Assembly (NCBI GenBank): GCA_003220055.1
Contig: QHRF01000086.1
Span: 1 to 38,469, forward strand
Direction: 5' to 3'
Length of the DNA stretch: 38,469 nucleotides
From: Verrucomicrobiota bacterium
Lineage (GTDB): Bacteria > Verrucomicrobiota > Verrucomicrobiia > Chthoniobacterales > UBA10450
The translations under genes and the position numbers were made by a program. Each line of letters starts with the position of its first letter. Position 1 is the first letter of the stretch. Positions 24,475 to 32,685 of the stretch are shown here, piece after piece. Below the pieces are notes generated by a model. That model searched no databases. It saw only the letters and a list, made by a program, of their open reading frames with translations, and was not told the origin of the DNA.

Positions 24475-25320
24475 ATGAAAAGCCCCACTTATTATAGATT
24501 GTTGATCGTTGCCACCTCTCTCCTTGCCGCCAGCCAACTCTTCGCCCGGCCCATTGGTTTTAGCGAACTATCATTGCTCGTCCGAATGCATGAGCCGGAA
24601 ACTTCGATCAAGAATGAAGTCGCGGACCGAAAACTTTTGCACGGATTGACTCAACCCCAGGAAGGGATTCTCAAATCGCAAGGCGCGAGCGATTCGCTCA
24701 TCCAGTCGCTCCGCAATTCCAACCTCGTCGTCTCGAAGGAAGAGGCAGTTGCGGTTGAGTCGGCCGCCGCACGCGAGTCGAGCGCTTCTGCAGCGGAAAT
24801 GCATCCTGCCGGTCACCATCGTCATGTTTTAGTCTTCGACGTCGCTTTGGGTCATCCGATTAATTTAAGCCAGTGGGGCGGCCTGGATTATGAGATCGCA
24901 TTTTACTCGTACCGCTTCGCTGGCGAAGATCACATCCAGCCGGCATTAATCGATCAGGTCGGCACGAGAACTGTAGTGAGTCCCCTCGTCCCAACAGGTG
25001 GGCTCAGTGTCACTGAGACTTTTCCGTCAGATTGGTTTCCAACAAATGGGGTCCGGAACTGGCGCTTCATGCCTTACAATGGAGTCGATTATGACAACCG
25101 CGGCGATTTTCGCGACGCGCGCTCAATTTATTTTAGCGACACGGTTGGGGTAAGCTCGTATTCGGTTTCGCGGCCGGTCGCGGTCGATTGGGACGCTCCG
25201 GTATTCCTCGAAGGACAGCCTTATACGTTTTATCCGGTTTACGGTGCGGGCGGCGTGAACCTGTATTACATCAATTCGACGAGCTATTCAGCCAGAGTCG
25301 CGGTCGCGTTTAATCGCTAA
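24475..25320 (+). CDS. orphan exported protein of unknown function
   Basis: I do not recognise this 281-residue protein. It has a signal peptide (LLIVATSLLAASQLFA, cleavage near ARP). Residues about 27-85 look helical and resemble a small bacterial helical repeat (LLVRMHEPETSIKNEVADRKLL, then ILKSQGASDSLIQSLRNS). An Ala/Ser/Glu linker follows, then a beta-rich domain from about 112 on, with many Tyr, Asp and Gly (LGHPINLSQWGGLDYEIAFYS, YNGVDYDNRGDFRDARSIYF). The ATG has AGGGG a few bases upstream. It diverges from rplA and ends 9 bases before the convergent amidohydrolase. Confidence 0.75.
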   Translation: MKSPTYYRLLIVATSLLAASQLFARPIGFSELSLLVRMHEPETSIKNEVADRKLLHGLTQPQEGILKSQGASDSLIQSLRNSNLVVSKEEAVAVESAAARESSASAAEMHPAGHHRHVLVFDVALGHPINLSQWGGLDYEIAFYSYRFAGEDHIQPALIDQVGTRTVVSPLVPTGGLSVTETFPSDWFPTNGVRNWRFMPYNGVDYDNRGDFRDARSIYFSDTVGVSSYSVSRPVAVDWDAPVFLEGQPYTFYPVYGAGGVNLYYINSTSYSARVAVAFNR

Positions 25321-25329
25321 CCCAACAAG

Positions 25330-26724
25330 TTAATCGGCAGGAATTTCGGGACTCTGATCGGCTGAGACGGCGACTGGCGGTGCACTTGGCGGACCGTTCC
25401 GGATAATTTTGCCTTCTTTCATTACGAACGACACACGTTCGGTCGCGGTAATGTCGGATGTCGGGTCTCCGGGCATCGCGACCACATCGGCAAACTTTCC
25501 TTTCTCAAGCGTTCCAGTTTTTTGCGCGATGCCGAATAAATCCGCTGCGTTTCCCGTGGCGGCTCTCAGCGCATCGATCGGCTGCATTCCCAGATCGACC
25601 ATCAATTTGAATTCCTTTGCGTTCTGGCCGTGCGGAAATACCGCGGCGTCAGTTCCAAATGAAACTTTGATGCCCATTTTCACGGCATTTCGGAACATGT
25701 CGGAGCGCGCCGCGCCCGCCGCTTTCGCCTTGGCCTGCAATGCCGGCGGGTAATTATCGATCTTGCTCATGATCCATTCCGTCGCCATCAACGTCGGTGT
25801 AAGATATGTGCCTTTGTTTTTCATCAACGTGAGCGTTTCCGGTTTCATGAACGAGCCGTGCTCGATCGAATCGACGCCGGCCTCGATCGCTTCCTTCGCC
25901 GCCTGATCGCCATGACAATGAACGGCCACTTTTTTGCGCAAACGATGTGATTCATCAACCAGGGCTGCCATTTCTGCCGGCGTGAGTTGCGGCGTGTCCA
26001 CTTCATCTGCCAGTGAAAGAACACCACCCGATACCGCCGCTTTGATCACGTCCGCGCCGTTTTTCACTTCAAACCGCACCGCTTTCCGGATCGCATCGGG
26101 CCCGTCCGCGATTCCTTGACTAAAATCGGGCTCGTGACCGAAAAGCATATCGCGAAAACCGCTAGTCGGATCGAAATGCCCGCCGGTCGCACCGATTCCG
26201 TAGGTTGCAACCAACATCCGCGGACCAACGATGACGCCTTTGTTAATCGAGTTCCGCAGCGCAACGTCGACAAACTCTTTGCTGCCCACGAAACGACTGC
26301 CGAGATCGCGCACGGTTGTGAATCCGGCTTCGACTGTGGCGCGCGCATAGCGCGTCGCGAGGATCGCTTGCTCGGAAACATTCAGGTCGACTTCTTTCAG
26401 TCGGCGCTCGTTGTAATTACCGGAAAAATCGAGCGTCAGATGGGTATGCCCGTCCATGAAGCCTGGCGAAAGGGTCGCGTCGCCGAGGTCGATGACTTGC
26501 GCATCCGGCGGCGCCGGCAAATTGCTTCCGGCGTCGACAATTTTGTTGCCCTGAACAATGACGACGCCGTTTTGGGCCAGCGTTTTCGATTTGCCGTCGA
26601 ACAGACGCGCTGCTTTGAGAACAACAATTTTGTCGGCGGCTTGGGTCGCAATCGCGCAAACCGCGAATGCAAGAATGGTGAAACCAAATCGTAGGGAAGA
26701 TCGACAAAAAGCTGGGACTTTCAT
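25330..26724 (-). CDS. exported amidohydrolase (Xaa-Pro dipeptidase/imidazolonepropionase-like)
   Basis: The 464-residue protein belongs to the metal-dependent amidohydrolase superfamily. It has an N-terminal signal peptide ending near TQAA/DK, so it acts outside the cytoplasm. Metal-site features: His93 and His95 in GHTHL, Lys228 in VIKAAVSGG (candidate carboxylated lysine), His269/His271 in VHCHGD, His289 in IEHG and Asp359 in FGTDAAVFPHG. These fit the secreted prolidase-like/imidazolonepropionase-related group that cleaves peptides with Pro or similar C-terminal bonds. I chose the ATG at 26724 since it starts the signal peptide. It diverges from the CocE-type gene. Confidence 0.88.
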   Translation of the reverse strand: MKVPAFCRSSLRFGFTILAFAVCAIATQAADKIVVLKAARLFDGKSKTLAQNGVVIVQGNKIVDAGSNLPAPPDAQVIDLGDATLSPGFMDGHTHLTLDFSGNYNERRLKEVDLNVSEQAILATRYARATVEAGFTTVRDLGSRFVGSKEFVDVALRNSINKGVIVGPRMLVATYGIGATGGHFDPTSGFRDMLFGHEPDFSQGIADGPDAIRKAVRFEVKNGADVIKAAVSGGVLSLADEVDTPQLTPAEMAALVDESHRLRKKVAVHCHGDQAAKEAIEAGVDSIEHGSFMKPETLTLMKNKGTYLTPTLMATEWIMSKIDNYPPALQAKAKAAGAARSDMFRNAVKMGIKVSFGTDAAVFPHGQNAKEFKLMVDLGMQPIDALRAATGNAADLFGIAQKTGTLEKGKFADVVAMPGDPTSDITATERVSFVMKEGKIIRNGPPSAPPVAVSADQSPEIPAD

Positions 26725-26819
26725 TCCCGGGATATAGAAACTTCGGGGACACAAAGCAAGGCTGCGCGGTGAATGCCTCCGGTCTTGTTTAGGGCATTGG
26801 CTTTGGCTTCAATGGCTGG

Positions 26820-28685
26820 ATGCTCCAACCATCAACTGTCTATCGCGCCTTTATGGTTCTCGGTTTGGTGATGACGTCAATCTTTGCATTAGTGATCGCG
26901 CAAACTAATCCATCGAAAGGCCCCTCTCCTGAGCCAAAAGCTGAAACGTCTCCTACGCCGCCGCCCGCGACCGATTACGACATTCGCTGGGGGGTGAAAA
27001 TTCCGATGCGAGACAAAGTGGAGTTGAACGCCACCCTTTATCTGCCGAAAACGCCGGACGGCTCAGCGCCTAACACTCCCGTCGTCTTCACACTGACCCC
27101 CTACATCTCCGACAGCTATCATGCGCGCGGAGCTTACTTCGCGTCGCACGGCTACGTGTTCGCGCTCGTCGATGTTCGCGGTCGCGGAAATTCCAGCGGC
27201 GACTTTGAGCCGTTTGCCAATGAACCTCGCGATGGTCACGACGTCGTCGAATGGCTCGCGCAACAACCGTTCTGTGACGGAAAAGTCGCGATGTGGGGCG
27301 GTTCCTATGCTGGATTCGATCAATGGGCAACGGCAAAAGAGTTTCCGCCGCACTTGGCGACGATCGTGCCCGCGGCCGCGGCGCATCCCGGCCTTGATTA
27401 TCCATCGCTCAACAACGTCGGCTATCTCTACGACATCCAGTGGTTCACCGCCACCAGCGGCCGCACCGCTCAGCAAAATCTTTTCGGCGATTCGAAGTTT
27501 TGGCGCACGAAATTTCTCGATGCCTACAAAAAGCACATTGCGTTCAGTACGGTCGATTCGTTCGTCGGCAATCCTTCGCAAAACTTTCAGCGCATCCTGA
27601 AACATCCGACGGTGGACGCCTATTACGACGCGATGGTGCCCAACGCCGAGCAGTTTAAGAAAATTTCGCTGCCGATCCTCACCATCACCGGTCAATACGA
27701 CGGCGATGAGCCCGGCGCGATGAGCTACTATCGCGATCACACTGCAAACGCTTCGCCTGAAGCGCGCGCCAAACATTTTCTCATCATCGGGCCGTGGGAC
27801 CACCCCGGTACGCGCACGCCGACCGACGAAGTTGGCGGCGTGAAGTTTGGACCCGGGGCGGTTGTCGATCTTAATGATCTCCATCGGCAGTGGTACGACT
27901 GGACAATGAAGAACGGCCCGAAGCCCCAGTTTCTGAAAAATCAGGTCGCGTATTATTTGATCGCGCCCGGAAATTCCGGCGCCAACGGCGAATGGAAATA
28001 CGCCCAGGACTTTGTGAGTTTAGCGGCAAACCCAAAGATGTTTCATTTGGATTCGAAAAATGGTGACGCGAACGGTGTCTTTCGCTCGGGTACACTGACA
28101 GAAGCGCAACCAAGCGAAGGCGTTGATCAGTTCGTCAACGACCCGCTCGATACGCATCGCGGCGAAGAAGTGGAGGGGGTTGAGCCGAACGACAAGACGG
28201 CCGGCATTGATCAGCGTTTTGCGCTTTGCATTGGCAAAGACGGCCTGGTCTATCACACCGATCCATTGCCGAAAGAAACGCCGCTGGTCGGATGCCCGGA
28301 AGTTTCGCTCTGGGTTTCAATCGACACGCCCGACACCGATCTGCAAGCCGATCTTTACGAAATTCAGCCGGACGGAACGAGCATCGCGCTCTGGAGCGAC
28401 TTTCGCCGATTGCGTTATCGGGAATCGCCCCGCGAAGCCAAGCTGGTGAAACCGGGCGAGATCGTTAAATGCGATTTCGATCCTGGGCTGTTCGTCGCGC
28501 GCCGTTTGATGAAAGGCAGCCGTCTGCGCCTGGTTGTGTATTCCCCGAACTCAATCTTCTGGCAGAAGAATTACAATTCCGGCGGAGTCGTCGCCGATGA
28601 AACGGCGAAAGATGCGCGAACTGCGCACGTCAAAGTTTATCACGACACACAGCACGCGAGCGCCATCGAATTGCCGCTGCGCTAA
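26820..28685 (+). CDS. exported CocE/NonD (peptidase S15-like) hydrolase
   Basis: This 621-residue alpha/beta hydrolase has a signal peptide or anchor (residues 1-28) and a Pro/Ser-rich linker to about 50. The catalytic triad is visible: Ser162 in WGGSYAGF, Asp294 in GQYDGDEPG and His328 in GPWDHPGT. The C-terminal jelly-roll of X-Pro dipeptidyl-peptidase proteins starts near 490 (PETPLVGCPEVSLWVS-like). Relatives cleave X-Pro dipeptides, cocaine-type esters or glutaryl-amides; the substrate here is unknown. Its TAA overlaps the ATG of the next gene (TAATG), and the whole block up to DUF885 reads as an operon. Confidence 0.9.
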   Translation: MLQPSTVYRAFMVLGLVMTSIFALVIAQTNPSKGPSPEPKAETSPTPPPATDYDIRWGVKIPMRDKVELNATLYLPKTPDGSAPNTPVVFTLTPYISDSYHARGAYFASHGYVFALVDVRGRGNSSGDFEPFANEPRDGHDVVEWLAQQPFCDGKVAMWGGSYAGFDQWATAKEFPPHLATIVPAAAAHPGLDYPSLNNVGYLYDIQWFTATSGRTAQQNLFGDSKFWRTKFLDAYKKHIAFSTVDSFVGNPSQNFQRILKHPTVDAYYDAMVPNAEQFKKISLPILTITGQYDGDEPGAMSYYRDHTANASPEARAKHFLIIGPWDHPGTRTPTDEVGGVKFGPGAVVDLNDLHRQWYDWTMKNGPKPQFLKNQVAYYLIAPGNSGANGEWKYAQDFVSLAANPKMFHLDSKNGDANGVFRSGTLTEAQPSEGVDQFVNDPLDTHRGEEVEGVEPNDKTAGIDQRFALCIGKDGLVYHTDPLPKETPLVGCPEVSLWVSIDTPDTDLQADLYEIQPDGTSIALWSDFRRLRYRESPREAKLVKPGEIVKCDFDPGLFVARRLMKGSRLRLVVYSPNSIFWQKNYNSGGVVADETAKDARTAHVKVYHDTQHASAIELPLR

Positions 28686-29695
28686 TGACCTCGCGAGTCC
28701 TGATCGTTGCAGCATTTTCATTTCTCGCGATCAATCTGCGCGCCGCTTCCGAGATCGTAATCGCGATCCGTTATTTGCAGGCGGAAGGGACCAGCCACTC
28801 GCACGTCTATCTATATAGAGAAGATGGGAAGTTGCTGCGCCAGCTCACCAGCAACAATTCAGGACAAGACGTCGATCCGGTATTCGCGCCGGACGGAGAG
28901 ACCATTGTGTTTAGCCGGGAGAAAGAGGGCAGTCCGGTTGAATTTTGGAGCGTCCGGCCGCTCGGTGGAGAACCAACCAAGCTCGACTCGGCTCCGGATT
29001 GGTACGAGCAAACAAAGACTTCCTCCTATTTTACGAATCGTGACACACCGCCGGAATCGGCAGCGCCCGCACTCGAATCAAGGCAAACTTCGCCATCAGG
29101 GAGCGGGGGCGGCATGATCGGGGGGCGGCGGACTTACAAAGCGCCCGATGGATCGGCGGAATTGATTTTACGCGAAGATCCGAGCGATCCGGACGATCGA
29201 GCGAACGGGGAAAAGCACGGCAAACATTACGTATTGCGGTATCTAAAAACTGGGATCCAGGCGGATTTCGGAACTTTGCCGGGGTTCTTCGGCGCTTATG
29301 AAATACTGTATGAAAGACAAAATCCGGACCGTCGATTCTTGCTCGAAGGCCTGCTGCGTGTGGCGTTCTTCGGCTTGCATTTAAACAGCACCGACGGCGA
29401 TACTTCTTTTGCGCTCGACCTCAACGGTCCGCGTTTTGTCCGACTTTCTCCGAATTGGGCCGCGCCAGTGCCGTTGCCGGGCGAACCCGCCTTCCTCACA
29501 CTCACTGAAAATCGTTACGTGCCAATTCCAGGGACGACCAAGACCGCGAACTGCTCTTATATAGAACACTGGGACGCGCAATTGCAGAAAATCCGCTACG
29601 CCCGGGGAAAAGCACCGGCCATCTTTTACGGCGCGTCGGTTTATCGTCCAGAGCGCACGCCGGCTGTGATTACGATTCGGCAAAATGCAGATTAG
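28685..29695 (+). CDS. exported TolB-like beta-propeller protein
   Basis: The 336-residue product has a signal peptide (MTSRVLIVAAFSFLAINLRA). Residues about 38-95 look like two blades of a WD40-like/TolB-type propeller (YLYREDGKLLRQLTSNNSG, DVDPVFAPDGETIVFSR, EFWSVRPLGGEPTKL). A Gly/Ser-rich stretch near 138-147 follows, and the rest is beta-rich with few matches. A full six- or seven-blade ring is not obvious. It is translationally coupled to the CocE-type gene and 9 bases before the DUF885 gene, so the three probably share substrates or location. Confidence 0.7.
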   Translation: MTSRVLIVAAFSFLAINLRAASEIVIAIRYLQAEGTSHSHVYLYREDGKLLRQLTSNNSGQDVDPVFAPDGETIVFSREKEGSPVEFWSVRPLGGEPTKLDSAPDWYEQTKTSSYFTNRDTPPESAAPALESRQTSPSGSGGGMIGGRRTYKAPDGSAELILREDPSDPDDRANGEKHGKHYVLRYLKTGIQADFGTLPGFFGAYEILYERQNPDRRFLLEGLLRVAFFGLHLNSTDGDTSFALDLNGPRFVRLSPNWAAPVPLPGEPAFLTLTENRYVPIPGTTKTANCSYIEHWDAQLQKIRYARGKAPAIFYGASVYRPERTPAVITIRQNAD

Positions 29696-29704
29696 CCTGA
29701 AACC

Positions 29705-31375
29705 ATGAAAGTTTTTTGCGCAATTTTATTTATCATTGTCGCCTCAGCCGAAACGCCTCAGGCGCAACAAACCGATTCGTTCGACAAACTCGCCGCTGAT
29801 TTTTGGTCCTGGCGCGCCAGATATGCGCCGTTCACGGGCGATGATGTCAATCGAATCGAGCGCCCGGGCGGGGTGCGCGATTGGTCGCGCGCCAAGCTAG
29901 ACAATCAGCGCAAAGAGCTCAACGAATTTGAAGCACGGTGGAGGAAGATCGATTCCCGCGCTTGGCCGATCGCTAGGCAAGTCGATTATCGCTTGGTTGG
30001 CTCAGCGTTGTCACGGGTGCGGTGGGAGTTGGACATTAATCCGGGCTGGCGACGCGATCCGACTTTTTATATCGGGCAAACGCTGACGCCGATTGTGGAA
30101 GCGTTAACGGTCCGGGGACCCTACAACGAGGCGCAGTCGCGCGAGATTTTGACACGGATCAACAACGTTCCGTCCATTCTCGAGCAGGCAAGACAAAATC
30201 TGGAGAAGCCGGCCGCGCCATTTGCGCGAGTGGCCGTTCAATCGCTTGAAAACATCCGGCCACATCTGCACCAAATGGCCAGCGCACTGGCAAAATCGAC
30301 AACTCTGAAAGAGCAGGATTTCTATGCCGCGACCGATCGCGCGGCGGACGCGTTGGAGAAATATCGGGGATATTTACAGCAACTGCTTCCATCGCTTCCG
30401 AACGAGACTGCGCTCGGCCGCGATGCTTACATTTTCTTTTTGCGCAACGTCGCGATGCTCCCGTACCCGCCGGAGCAATTGCTGGCGGCGGGCCGACAGG
30501 AATGGGACCGCGCGGTCGCTTTCGAAGCGTTTGAAATCCACCGAAACCGCGATGTTCCGCCCCTCAAACTCGCCGAGAACATCGACAGCTGGGTCAGGGA
30601 TGCCGCAGCGAAAGAGTTGTTGATCCGCAAATTCCTGAATGAGCGCGACATTCTGACCGTTCCGGATTGGCTCCAGCATTATACCTTGCGCTCAATGCCG
30701 GAATTTTTGCGCGCGTTGCAAGGTTTCGGCGAAACCGATGATTTCACGTTGCCGTCACGATTGAATCAAGATTGCATTCGCTATGTGACCGAGCCATCGG
30801 CGAGGCTCGGCTACTTTTGGCGAGCGACGGCGCAGGACCCACGACCGATCTGCGTCCATGAAGGAATTCCCGGCCATTATTTCCAGCTTTGTCTTTCCTG
30901 GAAACAGGAAAATCCAATTCGACGTCATTATTATGCTTCTACTGCAAACGAGGGGATTGCCTTTTACGCCGAGGAAATGATGTTGCAGGCGGGATTGTTC
31001 GACGACAGCCCGCATACGCGTGAGATCATTTACAATTTTATGCGTCTGCGCGCGCTCCGCGTGGAAGTAGACGTGAGGCTTGCGCTTGGCCAGGCGACTC
31101 TCGATCAAGCGGCGAAATATTTGCATAACAAGGTGCCGATGGACATGGAAACCGCGCGCGCAGAGGCGACCGCTTTTGCGACCGGGCCGGGCGGCGCAAT
31201 CAGCTATCAAATCGGCAAGCTGCAAATCGTGAAATTTTTGGCCGACGCGCGATTGCAGCAGGGTGACCGGTTCAATCTGCGCGCGTTCCACGACTTCGTT
31301 TGGAAAAACGGCAACGTCCCGATTTCACTCCAACGTTGGGAATATTTGGGCGATGCGAGTGAAGTGCCAAAGTAA
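29705..31375 (+). CDS. exported DUF885 protein, probable metallopeptidase
   Basis: The 556-residue protein has a signal peptide (about residues 1-20, ending AQQ). The DUF885 signatures are present: HEGIPGHYFQ at 385-394 and NEGIAFYAEEM at 415-425. The spacing His-Glu-x4-His and the downstream Glu recall zinc metallopeptidases related to the M2/M3/M32 fold, which fits a peptidase role; activity in the family is only partly documented. The rest is mostly helical, as expected. It closes the hydrolase block and is convergent with the MFS gene after 9 bases. Confidence 0.88.
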   Translation: MKVFCAILFIIVASAETPQAQQTDSFDKLAADFWSWRARYAPFTGDDVNRIERPGGVRDWSRAKLDNQRKELNEFEARWRKIDSRAWPIARQVDYRLVGSALSRVRWELDINPGWRRDPTFYIGQTLTPIVEALTVRGPYNEAQSREILTRINNVPSILEQARQNLEKPAAPFARVAVQSLENIRPHLHQMASALAKSTTLKEQDFYAATDRAADALEKYRGYLQQLLPSLPNETALGRDAYIFFLRNVAMLPYPPEQLLAAGRQEWDRAVAFEAFEIHRNRDVPPLKLAENIDSWVRDAAAKELLIRKFLNERDILTVPDWLQHYTLRSMPEFLRALQGFGETDDFTLPSRLNQDCIRYVTEPSARLGYFWRATAQDPRPICVHEGIPGHYFQLCLSWKQENPIRRHYYASTANEGIAFYAEEMMLQAGLFDDSPHTREIIYNFMRLRALRVEVDVRLALGQATLDQAAKYLHNKVPMDMETARAEATAFATGPGGAISYQIGKLQIVKFLADARLQQGDRFNLRAFHDFVWKNGNVPISLQRWEYLGDASEVPK

Positions 31376-31384
31376 ATTCGCGGC

Positions 31385-32644
31385 TTACCGGAATCGGCGG
31401 CGCGCGATTTCCTCTTTCATATTTTCCAGCTCATCCTCGCGCTCCTCCCGGACGATCTTGATATAGAAGATGGTGCCGGCGATGCCGAAAGCGACGGCGC
31501 CGAGCAAATTGAGATTTGGATTCATGGTCCAAAGATAGGCCCCAAGGAGTGCCCCTACGCTCACGATCAGATCACGGACTAAATAGTAGGCGCCGACCAT
31601 TTGCCCGCACCGCGACGGATCGCAATAGCCGATGATGAGGGCCTTACGAGAGGTGTCGCCGAATTCCTTGAAGCCCCGAATGACGAAAGCGACCACGAGC
31701 AAGACGAAGCTGTATGATGGGAATGCGTGCGAGATGAGCAAGCTGATCGGAAAAAGCGTGAACATGATAAAGGTTACGATCACGAAGGGCTCGCGGCCGT
31801 AGCGATCGGCGTAATGCGCGGCTGGAATAATGCACAGCGTCGCCGCCAGCATTTCGACCGTTGTGAGCACGCCAATTTCTTTCGCGCTCATGCCGATGTA
31901 GTCCATCGCGAAGATCACCACCCACGCGTAGGGAATGCGTTCGCAAAACCGAATCAGGATATCGCTCAAGAGCAGCCGCCGCATCGGGGAATTGAACTCG
32001 CGCAAGCTCTGCAAAAAATTCAGACGTTCCCCGGGCGTTTCTTCTTTCGGTTCATCGCGCAGACACCGTTGCACGAAAATCGTCGCGCCGGAAAGAACGA
32101 TCGAAATCACGAGTGCGATGCGGACACCGCCAATCACACCGAACCGATCGATCAACACTCCGCCTAAAAACGGGGCGATCATGATCGGCAATCGCTTGAT
32201 CACCGATTGCACGCCGATGCCCATCGAGTGGCGATTTGCTTCAAGCGCGGCCGCAACCAGTGAAAAAGTGGCCGGCAACGAAAAGCAGCTCCATGACAAA
32301 AACAGAAACATTCCCGCGATCACGGCGCCCCAATGCGGTACCAGAAGAACGAGCGCGTAGCCGACGATCGATACGATGTTGAAAGTCAGAAACGCGCGGC
32401 GATGTCCCCAAAGATCGACAATCACACCGCCGGGGTAGGCGTAAATCGCGCCGAGCAATGTGCGCAGCGCGTCGTAGAGACCGATCACGAAAACGCTCGC
32501 GCCCAGCGCTTGCAGAAATTTCGGCACGAATCGCATCCAGAGCTCTTCTCCCGCGCCAATCACGAAAATGGCGAGGAGGAGAACGACCAGGTTGCGCTTC
32601 AGACCGAAAAAGTTGCCGAGACGCGCGAAGCCGTTCACGTGCAA
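31385..32644 (-). CDS. major facilitator superfamily transporter
   Basis: The 419-residue product has about 12 membrane segments and MFS loop motifs (PGGVIVDLWGHRRAFL after helix 2, AHYADRYGREPF after helix 8). It resembles drug/solute MFS proteins; the cargo cannot be told. The start is uncertain: TTG at 32644 or GTG at 32638, with no clear ribosome site. It follows the RND pump gene by 41 bases on the same strand and may be its last operon member. A motif copy encodes VDL in the first loop. Confidence 0.88.
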   Translation of the reverse strand: MHVNGFARLGNFFGLKRNLVVLLLAIFVIGAGEELWMRFVPKFLQALGASVFVIGLYDALRTLLGAIYAYPGGVIVDLWGHRRAFLTFNIVSIVGYALVLLVPHWGAVIAGMFLFLSWSCFSLPATFSLVAAALEANRHSMGIGVQSVIKRLPIMIAPFLGGVLIDRFGVIGGVRIALVISIVLSGATIFVQRCLRDEPKEETPGERLNFLQSLREFNSPMRRLLLSDILIRFCERIPYAWVVIFAMDYIGMSAKEIGVLTTVEMLAATLCIIPAAHYADRYGREPFVIVTFIMFTLFPISLLISHAFPSYSFVLLVVAFVIRGFKEFGDTSRKALIIGYCDPSRCGQMVGAYYLVRDLIVSVGALLGAYLWTMNPNLNLLGAVAFGIAGTIFYIKIVREEREDELENMKEEIARRRFR

Positions 32645-32685
32645 TTGTTGTCGGAACTGCCGCTGCGATTCAAGTCACCTCAACG

